Source of the DNA: Actinomycetes bacterium
GTDB lineage: Bacteria > Actinomycetota > Acidimicrobiia > Acidimicrobiales > RAAP-2
Direction of reading: 5' to 3'
NCBI GenBank assembly: GCA_021802025.1
Contig: JAKABC010000008.1
Coordinates: 1-22,061, forward strand
DNA length: 22,061 bases
Within the stretch, counting starts at the first letter, position 1; each line of letters opens with the position of its first letter. Below, in pieces: positions 8,699 to 16,322 of this stretch. Both the position numbers and the translations under genes were made by a program. Under the pieces are notes generated by a model. It was not told the DNA's origin, searched no databases, and saw only the letters and a list, made by a program, of their open reading frames with translations.

Positions 8699-9715
8699 TC
8701 AGTGCGTGACCTGGGGGGTGACGGCGTTGTCGAGCAGCTCGACCCAGGTCTGGCCCGGCGTGAGGGCGATCGGCTGGCCGTTCGACCCGTCGTAGTGGAT
8801 CACGTCGGACTCGCTCGAGCCGCGCGACCACGTGCCGGTCTCCTCGTGGCCGTCGGTGAACACGGTCACCGGGCCCGAGCCCTGGAGGTTCGCGTAGGAG
8901 GTGAAGGTGCCCACACCGTTGACGTAGTTGACCTCCATCACCACGACGTTCTGGGGCGACTCGCGCTGTCCGGTCCCGGTGACGTCGGGCTGGCCGAAGA
9001 GCGTCCGGTCCCACGACCCGGTCGCCGCGTCCCAGGTCCAGGTCACCGGGTAGATGCTCGGGAAGGGCACGACGACCCGCGCGACCTTGGGGCCGGTGAC
9101 CGCCTGACCGGGCGCGCGGTAGGTGAAGAGGGCCGGTGGGGGCACCGGGGTCCCGCCGAACTTAAAGAGCAGCGGGGCGCGGGCGAAGAGGTTGTGGGGG
9201 GCGAGGAGGTTGGGGTCCCGGAACATCGCGTTCCCGGCCGAGCTCTCGTCGACGAGCTTCACCGGCGCCGTCTGGATCGAGGCGATCGCGTAGGGCGCCC
9301 CGCCCGAGAACGCGAAGATCCCCCCGAGGGGGTAGACGACCTGGGTGTCGGTCGGACGCACCGAGCGCACCGGCCCGACCTTGCCCGGGGCCTGGGAGTT
9401 GAAGACGGCGGCCAACCGGGTGATGCCGCCGTTGACGATCTCCTCGTAGACGACGTCGGCCTGGGCCACGCCCCACTGGGGCAGCGCCTCGGGAGTGTTC
9501 TCGATCTTGATCGTGAGGGCGGGCCGGCGCAACGCCGCCCCGCCGGGGTCGGGTAGTCCGGTGAGGGGGGCGATCGGCGCCGGCGTCGTCGAGGTCGTCG
9601 TGGGTGAACCCGAGGCCGTCGGGCTGGTCGCGCCGGAGTGGAGGTGCATCGTGCGCGAGAGGACGACGCCCACGGCCACGAGCACGACGAGTACGAGGAT
9701 GAGGAACCGGCGCAC
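8699..9715 (-). CDS. DUF3048 (YerB-like) membrane-anchored protein
   Basis: A 338-residue protein with an N-terminal hydrophobic segment (about 4-20, FLILVLVVLVAVGVVL) and no lipobox Cys. A Ser/Thr/Pro-rich linker (about 27-50) follows, then a long extracellular domain. The domain begins PLTGLPD and contains ALTIKIENTPEALPQWGV, VYEEIVNGGITRL and GPVRSVRPTD, the hallmarks of DUF3048, known from B. subtilis YerB. It is probably a signal-anchored protein facing the outside; its biochemical role is not established to my knowledge. It has a GTG start with TAGGCT 6 nt upstream, an internal leaderless promoter inside the last codons of the double-GNAT gene. It follows that gene after 9 nt. Confidence 0.87.
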   Translation of the reverse strand: MRRFLILVLVVLVAVGVVLSRTMHLHSGATSPTASGSPTTTSTTPAPIAPLTGLPDPGGAALRRPALTIKIENTPEALPQWGVAQADVVYEEIVNGGITRLAAVFNSQAPGKVGPVRSVRPTDTQVVYPLGGIFAFSGGAPYAIASIQTAPVKLVDESSAGNAMFRDPNLLAPHNLFARAPLLFKFGGTPVPPPALFTYRAPGQAVTGPKVARVVVPFPSIYPVTWTWDAATGSWDRTLFGQPDVTGTGQRESPQNVVVMEVNYVNGVGTFTSYANLQGSGPVTVFTDGHEETGTWSRGSSESDVIHYDGSNGQPIALTPGQTWVELLDNAVTPQVTH

Positions 9716-9721
9716 CCGACG

Positions 9722-9727
9722 AGCCTA
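9722..9727 (-). promoter_or_regulatory. -10 box of the DUF3048 gene (TAGGCT), leaderless type
   Basis: TAGGCT ends 6 nt before the GTG at 9715. Its first three bases are the TAG stop codon of the upstream double-GNAT gene. No ribosome site lies between, so the gene may be transcribed without a leader as well as by read-through. Confidence 0.45.
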
Positions 9728-10702
9728 CCCAGCCTCCCCGCCGGCGCCGGTCAACGTCTTGGTGACGGTCGTGTGCGCCAGGCCGGTCTCGACGCTGAGG
9801 TGCTCGCTGCCCTCGACGACCTCCCAGCCGGTCGCGCGGTAGAAGCCGAGCGCGCTGTCGCGGGCGTGGGCCCAGAGGTGGCGTATCGCGTTCGCGGCGA
9901 GGATCGCCTCGGCGTGGTCGAGCAGGACCCGGCCGACGCCACGGCCCTGGAGGCTCGGCTCGACGGCCATGTAGCGCAGTTGGTAGCCGTCGCGGGCCGA
10001 GCCGCGCGGCCCCGCGCTTGAGAAGAACGAGGCCGAGCCCACCACGTCGTCGCCGAGGAGGGCCCCGAAGTGCCAGGTGGACGGCTCGTCGTCGAGGGGG
10101 TGGCGCGCCGCGCGCGACGCGTCGCCGTCGCGCAGGACTCGGGTGCGCAGCTCGACGAGCGTCTCGGCCGCGACCCGACGCACCCGGATCGGCTCGCGAT
10201 CGAGCGGGCGCGCGAGGGTCGAGAGGACGAGCGACGGGTCCCGACGCATCGCCACGCGCTCGCCGGTGGGCTCGAAGCCCAGACCCGCGTAGAAGGCCCG
10301 GGCGCGGCCCATCGCCCCGGTGACCTGGAGGAAGAGCGCCGGGGCCCCCAGGGCCCGGGTGCGCTCGAGGATCGCCTCGACCAGCGCCTCGGCCACGCCC
10401 CGGCCCCGCTCGGATTCGGTGACGTACATCCCGTAGAGCCACCGGGTGCCCGGGTGGGTGTCGTTGGCCCCGCCCGTGGCCATCCCCACGGGACGACCGG
10501 CGCGCCAGGCGAGCACCGTCGCCCCGCTCGCGGCCAGGCTCGCCCAGCGCGCCGGGTCGTAGGCACGCGCCTCGGCGAGGGTCGTGCCGAAGGCCGCGGG
10601 GCTGTCGGCGAGCGCCTCGAGGCGCAGGGCCCGGTAGTCGTCGGCGTCCTCGACGCCCGTTGGGCGCACCACGAGGCGCTCGGCGTCGTCGCACTCAGTC
10701 AT
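9725..10702 (-). CDS. Double-domain GNAT acetyltransferase
   Basis: A 325-residue protein made of two GNAT domains in tandem. Domain 1 (about 10-165) carries YVTESERGRGVAEALVEAI as its acetyl-CoA-binding motif A and RAFYAGLGFEPTG as motif B. Domain 2 (about 170-315) has AVEPSLQGRGVGRVLLDHAE and LGFYRATGWEVV. The R/Q-x-x-G-x-G/A pyrophosphate-binding loop is kept in both. Each half probably binds acetyl-CoA; the acceptor is unknown. The ATG overlaps the end of the chloride-channel gene by 8 nt, so it is the second gene of a ClC-GNAT-DUF3048 run. Confidence 0.88.
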   Translation of the reverse strand: MTECDDAERLVVRPTGVEDADDYRALRLEALADSPAAFGTTLAEARAYDPARWASLAASGATVLAWRAGRPVGMATGGANDTHPGTRWLYGMYVTESERGRGVAEALVEAILERTRALGAPALFLQVTGAMGRARAFYAGLGFEPTGERVAMRRDPSLVLSTLARPLDREPIRVRRVAAETLVELRTRVLRDGDASRAARHPLDDEPSTWHFGALLGDDVVGSASFFSSAGPRGSARDGYQLRYMAVEPSLQGRGVGRVLLDHAEAILAANAIRHLWAHARDSALGFYRATGWEVVEGSEHLSVETGLAHTTVTKTLTGAGGEAG

Positions 10703-12077
10703 GGACCCGCTCAGCGTAGGGCAGGCGGGCCGAGTAGATCGAGTAGCCGTCGATCCAGCGCACCAGCAGCGTCGCGATGACCGTCGCGGCGATCATCGGC
10801 ACCACGAGGTCGTAGCCGCTGTGGGCGAGCTCCATCACCAGCACGAGCCCCACGAAGGGGGCCTGCATCGAGGCGCCGATCATCGCCGCCGCGCCGACGA
10901 GCGCGAAGGCCCCCACCGGGGCGCCGGGCCACAGGTGGCTCCAGGCCGCCCCGAGGAAGGCCCCCAGCACGGCGCCGGTCGCGAGGAACGGCGTGAAGAC
11001 CCCGCCCGACGCGCCCGCGCCGAGCACCGCCGCCGTGACGAGGGGCTTGAGCATCGCCAGGGCGAACAGCAGGCCGATCGAGCCCACACCCAAAAAGGCG
11101 TCGTGGGCGATCCCCTTGCCGTTGCCGAAGAGCTGGGGGAACCACGCGCCGATTCCGGCGAGGACGAGAAAGACGAGCGGCATCGTCCAAAAGACGTTCG
11201 CCCCGCGGGCCCGGTAGTGGGCGGCGAGGCCGATCAGGCGCACGTAGAACACCGCCAGCAGGCCGATCACGACCCCGGCGACGAGCGACCAGACCATGAT
11301 CGTCGCGCTGAAGTGGTAGAGCGGGACGTCGACGTACGTGGCCCGGTTCGGCAGGTAGGCCCAGGCCACCGTCGTGGCGATGAACGAGGTCGCCAGGGCC
11401 GGCAGCGCCACCGGCAGCGCGTAGCTGCCGTAGAGGACCTCGGCGGTGAAGAGCGCCCCGCCGAAGGGCACGTTGTAGACGCACGCCAGACCGGCCCCGC
11501 CCCCGCAGGCGACCAGCAGGCGGACCTGGCCGGGGGTGAGCCGGAACCACCGGGCGAGCACGCTGGCCGAGGCGCCGCCCATCAGCTTGGGCGCGGCCTC
11601 ACGGCCGATCGAGGCGCCGAGCCCCACCACCACCTCCGAGGTCAGCGAGGTGGCCAGGCTCCGCCGGAAGCTGAGCTCGCCCGTGCCGGTCCACAGCGCC
11701 TCGTCGATCTCGGCGTGCTCGCGGGCGAGGAACCGGCGGATCAGGTACCACGCGACCGACCCGATCGCCGCGGCCGCGACGAGCGCCACGACGCGGCGCA
11801 CCTCGCCCGTCGCCGTGATGGCCGCCTGGACGCTGCCGCCCACGTAGGAGAACCCGACGCGCTCGGCCCAGTAGAGGACCCACATCAAGAAGTCCCCGAA
11901 GAGCCCCGTGACCACGCCCGTCGCCACCACGGCGAGCCAGAACCGCGCGCTCTGGGGGGTGTCGGGGTCGCTCGTGGCGTTGGGCTGCTCCATCGCGCCG
12001 CGTCCCGAGGGCAGTCGTCGCTTGAGGAGGGGCGCCGGCACTCGTCGGCGCTCGCTCTCTCGCCTCGACTCCGCCAC
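10695..12077 (-). CDS. ClC-family chloride channel or transporter with unusual filter residues
   Basis: A 460-residue integral membrane protein with about ten hydrophobic helices. The gating glutamate is kept in GREAAP (E160), GASGGVFTP (355-363) matches GxFxP, and the ion-coordinating Tyr is in SIYSARLP (Y448). Two features differ from E. coli ClcA. The GSGIP loop before EIEGAL is not recognisable (AREHAEIDEAL here), and the internal proton glutamate E203 aligns with Val (FTAEVL, V214), as in vertebrate ClC channels. It might therefore be a passive channel rather than a chloride/proton exchanger. The GTG at 12077 has a ribosome site GGTGAGG and a TACGAT box upstream; ATG at 11993 is an alternative. 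The first 28 residues are basic and cytoplasmic. Confidence 0.9.
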   Translation of the reverse strand: MAESRRESERRRVPAPLLKRRLPSGRGAMEQPNATSDPDTPQSARFWLAVVATGVVTGLFGDFLMWVLYWAERVGFSYVGGSVQAAITATGEVRRVVALVAAAAIGSVAWYLIRRFLAREHAEIDEALWTGTGELSFRRSLATSLTSEVVVGLGASIGREAAPKLMGGASASVLARWFRLTPGQVRLLVACGGGAGLACVYNVPFGGALFTAEVLYGSYALPVALPALATSFIATTVAWAYLPNRATYVDVPLYHFSATIMVWSLVAGVVIGLLAVFYVRLIGLAAHYRARGANVFWTMPLVFLVLAGIGAWFPQLFGNGKGIAHDAFLGVGSIGLLFALAMLKPLVTAAVLGAGASGGVFTPFLATGAVLGAFLGAAWSHLWPGAPVGAFALVGAAAMIGASMQAPFVGLVLVMELAHSGYDLVVPMIAATVIATLLVRWIDGYSIYSARLPYAERVHD

Positions 12078-12103
12078 GCGACCTCACCCGCCGACCGGGC
12101 CCC

Positions 12104-12109
12104 ATCGTA
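12104..12109 (-). promoter_or_regulatory. -10 box candidate of the ClC gene (TACGAT)
   Basis: TACGAT on the minus strand ends 26 nt before the GTG at 12077. It leaves a leader of about 20 nt that carries GGTGAGG as ribosome site. It lies in the 59-nt gap after the acyltransferase gene, so the ClC gene probably starts its own transcript. Confidence 0.38.
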
Positions 12110-12136
12110 GCCACGCGCCCGCGCGGGCCGAGGGGG

Positions 12137-13396
12137 CTAGACGTCGGTGAGGTTGAGCGGACCCTCGCCGAGCTCGCCGGCCGAGCTCGCCACGGTGTGC
12201 GCGCTCGGGCGCGGCCACAGCGACGCCCAGCTGACTCGGCCGCGACCGACGAGGGGGCGCGCCAACGCGGTGCGCGCGACGAGAGCGCTGAACAGCCAGC
12301 CGGCGAAATAGGTCACGAGAATGACCCCGAGGACGTTGAGCACCCACGACACGTGGTCGAGCTCGCCGCTCACGAGCAACCACTGGTGCAGAAAGAGGAT
12401 CCACAGCAGCTGGCTGACGTAGATGCCGTAGGCCGCCTCGGAGCCGGACTTGGTGATCGCTCGGGTCCGGGCGCTGCGACGCCGGTCGACGAGGTAGACG
12501 CCGAGGAGATAGATCGCGATGATCGCCCCGACGTTGTAGGGGATGACGGCCGAGGCGAAGGGATCGCCGCCCGGGACGAGCAGGGGCGAGAGGATCCCGT
12601 AGTGGCGGTGCAGCGCGTCGAGCACCAGCGGCACCGCCGCCAGGGCGACCGTGGCCGCCAGCAGGCCGCGCCAGTGGGCCACGACCCAGTCGTGGAAGGC
12701 CTCGAGGTGGAAGGCGCAGACCACCCCCCCGATGAGATAGAGCGGGTAGCTCGTCACGAGGCGCGTCTCGAGCCACGGGGAGATGGTGAAACCGAGGTAG
12801 CCGTGACGGAAGAGGTACGGCACGGCGAACTGCCACAGCGTGGCCACCACCACGAGGGCCCGGTGCGAGCGGGGGAACCGTCGAATCAGCCAGAAGAGAG
12901 CGGGAAAGAGGACGTAGAACTCCAGCAACAAGAGCAGGAAGTAGAGGTGGTAGTAGCCCGTCGCTAGCGCCACCCCCAGGTGGCGCAGGCCGTCGAGCGA
13001 GAACAGCGTCGAGGCCGACAGGCGGTAGAAGGGGAAGCCCGAGGTCGGCCGGGCCATGGCCACCGGGACGTAGATGACCGTCCAGGCGAGGTAGACGAGC
13101 CCCACCGACATGAACCGGCGCTGCGCGTAGCGCCCGAGCGCCACGCGGGCGCTGTCGCGATAGCTGTAGGCGAGCATGCAGGCCGACACGAACAAGAAGG
13201 CGTCGCGCGAGAAGTGGGTGAGCGTGAGCATCCCCGACGCCCAGAGGCTCGTCGACAGCGGGGCGAAGTAGATCAACGCGTGGGTCGAGATGACCGCCGA
13301 CTGCTTGATCGGACGCATCGCGTCGACGTGGTCGAGCCGCTGGCGCGTGCCCCGTGAGGCGTCGGCCACCGCGGCACCGGGCGCGACCTCGGCCAC
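12137..13396 (-). CDS. Acyltransferase 3 family integral membrane protein
   Basis: A 419-residue protein with roughly ten membrane helices, matching the acyltransferase 3 family (OafA/NodX-like), which moves acyl groups onto sugars, lipids or other acceptors at the cytoplasmic membrane. The first segment has the family's Arg and His (DHVDAMRPIKQSAVISTHAL, R28 and H39), the pair thought to be catalytic. RDAFLFVSACML fits the second helix with its FF-SGF-like motif. There is no C-terminal SGNH domain; the last 60 residues are soluble. The GTG start comes 2 nt after the TAA of the ligase gene, making it the last gene of a four-gene operon. It may attach the acyl group activated by the ligase; this is inference. 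Confidence 0.82.
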   Translation of the reverse strand: MAEVAPGAAVADASRGTRQRLDHVDAMRPIKQSAVISTHALIYFAPLSTSLWASGMLTLTHFSRDAFLFVSACMLAYSYRDSARVALGRYAQRRFMSVGLVYLAWTVIYVPVAMARPTSGFPFYRLSASTLFSLDGLRHLGVALATGYYHLYFLLLLLEFYVLFPALFWLIRRFPRSHRALVVVATLWQFAVPYLFRHGYLGFTISPWLETRLVTSYPLYLIGGVVCAFHLEAFHDWVVAHWRGLLAATVALAAVPLVLDALHRHYGILSPLLVPGGDPFASAVIPYNVGAIIAIYLLGVYLVDRRRSARTRAITKSGSEAAYGIYVSQLLWILFLHQWLLVSGELDHVSWVLNVLGVILVTYFAGWLFSALVARTALARPLVGRGRVSWASLWPRPSAHTVASSAGELGEGPLNLTDV

Positions 13397-13398
13397 GG

Positions 13399-14916
13399 TT
13401 AGAGCGCCTCGACGAAGGCCACCGGGACCGTGCCGTCGCGCAGACGGTTCTTCTGGATCTTGCCCGTGGCGTGCGCGCTGAAGGCCTCGACGAGCTTGAT
13501 CCTCGCCGGTCGCGTCGGTCGGGCGAGAGACCCTTCAGCCGCGGCGCGCAGCCGCGCCACCAGCGCAGCGGCCCGCTCGCCGGCGAGGTCGTCGCCGTCG
13601 CGGGGCTGGACGAAGGCGACCGGTACCTGGCCGAAGACCTCGTCGGGCTCGCCGACGACCGCCACGGCGGCGACGCCGTCGACCGCGGCCAGGACGTGCT
13701 CAATCTCGAGCGGGTAGACCTTCTCCCCGCCGCGGTTGATCACGTCGTCGCTGCGCCCGACGAGGAAGACGTACCCCTCCTCGTCGAGGTAGCCCAGGTC
13801 GCCCGTGCGCAGCCAGCCCTCGTCGTCGAAGCGCTCAGCGTAGGCACCCCACTCGTAGTGGTCGATGACGGTGGGCCCGCCGATCTCGATCGAGCCGACC
13901 GCGCCGGGGCCGAGGACGGTACGCCCCTCGACCGAGACCACCCGCAGCGATACGCCCACCGGGCGGCCCACCGAACCGGGCTTGCGCGGGCCGTCGACCG
14001 GATTGACGCAGATCTGGCTCGCCGCCTCGGTCATGCCGTAGGACTGGACGACGGGGACGCCGGTCCTGCGCTCGAAGGTCTCTTCGAGCGCGGGGGCGAG
14101 GGGGGCCGACGCGCTGCGCACGAAGCGCACGCGCGCGGGGACCCGCTCGTCTACCTCGGGTTGGAGGAGCCGAGCGATGATGGCCGGCACGGCGTTGACC
14201 CACGTCGCCCCGGACTCCTCGACCACCCTCCAGAAACCGGTGCGGTGGAACCGGTCGTCGAGCACGAGCGACGCCCCCGAGACCAGCGCGGCCAGCACCC
14301 CCACCACCTCGGCGTTCACGTGCCACAGCGGCAGCGGGTTGAAACCCCGTTCGCCGGGGCCCAGGCCGTGGTGCTCGGCGACCAGTCCGGCCGTCGCGAG
14401 CACCTGGGCCACCGAGAGCGCCATGACCTTGGGCGTGCCCGTCGTGCCCGAGGAGGCGAGCAGGATCCCCCCGACGGCGCCGGGGGCCTCGAGGGCCGAG
14501 CCGGCCCCGGCGCCCTCGACCTCGAGCCAGGCCAGGCTGAGCCCCTCGAGTCGGGGGCGGTCGGCGATCACGGCGTCGAGCGCGAGGGTGCGGATGCGCT
14601 CGATGGTCGTCGTGGCGGCCCCCGGAGCGGGCGACGGGTCGAGGGGCGCGACCCACAGCCCCGCGCCCAACCCGGCGAGGAACCACCGGCAGAAGTCGAG
14701 GGGGTCGGCGACCACCAGGCCGACGCGCGCGCCCGGGACGAGGCCCTCTCCGGCCATCCAGGACCGGTCCCGCACGAGGTCGGCCGCGAGCGTTCCGAAG
14801 GTGACGACCCGGGGGCCGCGCGCCTCCACCAGGTAGGGCGCGTCGGGCGTGACGGCCGCGCGACGTTCCACGAGGGCGGCGAGGGACTCGGGGGTCGCGG
14901 GCGGCCTGGACACCAT
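13399..14916 (-). CDS. AMP-forming acyl-CoA ligase/synthetase (ANL superfamily)
   Basis: A 505-residue adenylate-forming enzyme that activates a carboxylic acid with ATP and usually loads it onto CoA. Motifs in order: P-loop SSGTTGTPKV (155-164), YGMTE (293-297), GWLRTGDLG (368-375), the hinge and C-domain region GRSDDVINRGGEKVYPLEIE (387-406), and the catalytic lysine in TGKIQKNRL (K486). The P-loop carries V-M where G-V/G-Y is more usual. The ATG at 14916 comes 7 nt after the VOC gene stop. The substrate is unknown; a fatty or aryl acid is likely. The place between a sulfonate-forming enzyme and a membrane acyltransferase suggests it feeds an acyl donor to one product. Confidence 0.88.
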   Translation of the reverse strand: MVSRPPATPESLAALVERRAAVTPDAPYLVEARGPRVVTFGTLAADLVRDRSWMAGEGLVPGARVGLVVADPLDFCRWFLAGLGAGLWVAPLDPSPAPGAATTTIERIRTLALDAVIADRPRLEGLSLAWLEVEGAGAGSALEAPGAVGGILLASSGTTGTPKVMALSVAQVLATAGLVAEHHGLGPGERGFNPLPLWHVNAEVVGVLAALVSGASLVLDDRFHRTGFWRVVEESGATWVNAVPAIIARLLQPEVDERVPARVRFVRSASAPLAPALEETFERRTGVPVVQSYGMTEAASQICVNPVDGPRKPGSVGRPVGVSLRVVSVEGRTVLGPGAVGSIEIGGPTVIDHYEWGAYAERFDDEGWLRTGDLGYLDEEGYVFLVGRSDDVINRGGEKVYPLEIEHVLAAVDGVAAVAVVGEPDEVFGQVPVAFVQPRDGDDLAGERAAALVARLRAAAEGSLARPTRPARIKLVEAFSAHATGKIQKNRLRDGTVPVAFVEAL

Positions 14917-14923
14917 GGCCCGC

Positions 14924-15337
14924 CTAGTACATCATTCGGTGGTCGTCGTAGTGCTTGAACTCGAGGAGGTTGTTCGCCGGGTCACAGACGACGAAGGTCC
15001 GGTGGACCTCGACGCGCCCCTCGAAGCGACGGCTCACGTCGGCGTAGAACGGGACGCCCCTCTGCTGGCACAACGCGTAGAGCGCGTCGAAGTCCTCCCC
15101 CGCACGGAAGGTCACCCCGAAGTGGCGCGGGTACATGGCCAGCTCGTTCATCGGCACGAGTCGCTCCGGCGCCGCGGAGAGATGACAGACCAGCTGGTCG
15201 CCGAAGAAGTCGAGGGTGACGCGGTCGTCGTAACGACGCGCGAGCTTGCAGCCGAGCCGCCCGACGTAGAACTCGACGGTCGCGTCGAGGTCGTAGCAGG
15301 GGACGGCGAGGTGGAAGACGTCGCGGGGCTCGCGCAC
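14924..15337 (-). CDS. VOC (glyoxalase/dioxygenase-like) family protein
   Basis: A 137-residue vicinal-oxygen-chelate protein with two beta-alpha-beta-beta-beta modules. Likely metal ligands are H9 (VFHLAV), H52 (QLVCHL), H72 (YPRHFGV) and E126 (NLLEFKHY). The C-terminal EVHRTFVVCDPANNLLEFKHY resembles a conserved group of glyoxalase-like proteins of unknown reaction. The GTG start follows the TAG of the phosphosulfolactate synthase gene with no base between. GGGAGG lies 5 nt upstream inside that gene, so translation is coupled. It may be an isomerase, lyase or dioxygenase acting on the operon's intermediate. Confidence 0.85.
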   Translation of the reverse strand: MREPRDVFHLAVPCYDLDATVEFYVGRLGCKLARRYDDRVTLDFFGDQLVCHLSAAPERLVPMNELAMYPRHFGVTFRAGEDFDALYALCQQRGVPFYADVSRRFEGRVEVHRTFVVCDPANNLLEFKHYDDHRMMY

Positions 15338-16111
15338 CTAGTCCTCCCAGTCGCGCGGCTCGAACTCGAGGAGGGTCTCAGAACGCAGGCCGAGCCGGAT
15401 CGTCTCGAGCGGGACGACGTCGGTGACGGCGATGTTGCCGAGGTTGGCGTTGGGCCCGACGCGCTTGACGAAGTAGGTCTGCAACTCGGTCGAGGGCGCC
15501 TCGAACAGGAGCCGCTCGTGCGGGATACCGGCGTCGAGGATCTCCTCGATCAGGCCGTAGCGCAGCTCGCCGTTGGACCGGCAGATCCCCCCCTTGCCGC
15601 CCTCACGGGTCTCCAGGGTGACGAGCTCCGCCCCGGCGTCGAGGTCGGCCTGGATGTAGCGGATCCACAGGTGGGGCGCCATCGTGTCGGACTTGAGCTG
15701 GTCCTTCGAGCCGACCTCGGAGATGACCCGAAAGTCGTCCGTGAGGCGCTTGACGAAATCGGCCTTGTCGTCGTTGGTGATGTCGATCGTCCCGTTGGAG
15801 ACCTCGACGACCGGGCAGCCGATCCTCGCGCACAGCGTGCGGAACTCCTCGAAGCGGTCCTGCAGGACGTACTTCTCGAAGAGGGTCCCACCGAGGTAGA
15901 AGTCGATGGACCGATCGCGCAGTGTGGCGACCTTGGCCGGGAAGTCCTTGGTCACGACCGAGGTCCCCCAGCCGAACTTCACCAGGTCGATCAGTTCGCC
16001 GTGACTCTCGATGAGGTCGCGGAACTGGCCAAGGGGCAGGCCCTTGTCGATCGTCATCGTGAGACCGGTGCGACGGGGCTTCGACGAGCGCTCGGGGAGT
16101 CGGAGGGGCAC
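15338..16111 (-). CDS. comA: Phosphosulfolactate synthase-like (ComA family)
   Basis: A 257-residue TIM-barrel protein of the (2R)-phospho-3-sulfolactate synthase family, which adds sulfite to phosphoenolpyruvate. Family landmarks: LPERSSKPRRTGLTMTIDKGLP at the N-terminus, LIDLVKFGWGTS (41-51), GGTLFE (74-79), VEVSNGTIDI (102-111), SEVGSKD with K136, LETREGGKGGI (166-176), FEAPS and GPNANLGNI (219-227). The known archaeal enzyme starts coenzyme M synthesis, and plant and bacterial relatives have less certain roles. The GTG at 16111 is supported by TAGCAT 6 nt upstream and by the LPER..KPR family start. It heads a four-gene operon. ComB to ComE are not in the window, so the end product is probably not simply coenzyme M. 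Confidence 0.88.
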   Translation of the reverse strand: MPLRLPERSSKPRRTGLTMTIDKGLPLGQFRDLIESHGELIDLVKFGWGTSVVTKDFPAKVATLRDRSIDFYLGGTLFEKYVLQDRFEEFRTLCARIGCPVVEVSNGTIDITNDDKADFVKRLTDDFRVISEVGSKDQLKSDTMAPHLWIRYIQADLDAGAELVTLETREGGKGGICRSNGELRYGLIEEILDAGIPHERLLFEAPSTELQTYFVKRVGPNANLGNIAVTDVVPLETIRLGLRSETLLEFEPRDWED

Positions 16112-16117
16112 GTTTCG

Positions 16118-16123
16118 ATGCTA
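16118..16123 (-). promoter_or_regulatory. -10 box of the comA operon (TAGCAT), leaderless type
   Basis: TAGCAT on the minus strand lies 6 nt (CGAAAC) before the GTG at 16111, and no ribosome site is present. The spacing would start transcription at the GTG itself. Confidence 0.5.
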
Positions 16124-16227
16124 ACGACGGGGACACCCGCGACTCCGAGGGCGCGAGGACCCGCGCATGCCCTCAAGGCCGGTAACTCCAACAAAACACG
16201 CTGAGAGCGCGTTAGGCGACGCCCTTA

Positions 16228-16242
16228 GAGAATCCTGAGAAT
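16228..16242. promoter_or_regulatory. Direct repeat in the comA/phosphatase divergent region
   Basis: GAGAAT occurs twice, 9 bp start to start (16228-16233 and 16237-16242), in an AT-richer patch of the 211-bp divergent region. Spaced direct repeats of this size can be response-regulator sites. It is a short motif and could be chance. Confidence 0.18.
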
Positions 16243-16309
16243 GAGTGTGCTCGTCGCGCGAACGCCCCCACGGGGCCCGCCCGACGCGACCTCGACCACG
16301 ACGGTTCCC

Positions 16310-16315
16310 TAGCGT
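16310..16315 (+). promoter_or_regulatory. -10 box of the histidine phosphatase gene (TAGCGT), leaderless type
   Basis: TAGCGT ends 7 nt before the ATG at 16323 (GGCGGTG between). No Shine-Dalgarno sequence precedes this start, although the GTG codon at 16320 would also be in frame. Confidence 0.45.
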
Positions 16316-16322
16316 GGCGGTG

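Noticed and set aside
7850..9556. A long plus-strand frame over the hydrolase and DUF3048 genes
   Set aside because: Antisense shadow of two clear genes; no motif or ribosome site.
10701..12110. A 469-residue plus-strand frame over the ClC gene
   Set aside because: Arg/His/Glu-rich shadow of the channel gene.
13354..16204. Two long plus-strand frames over the ligase, VOC and comA genes
   Set aside because: Both are antisense shadows; the leftward genes have full motif sets and coupling.
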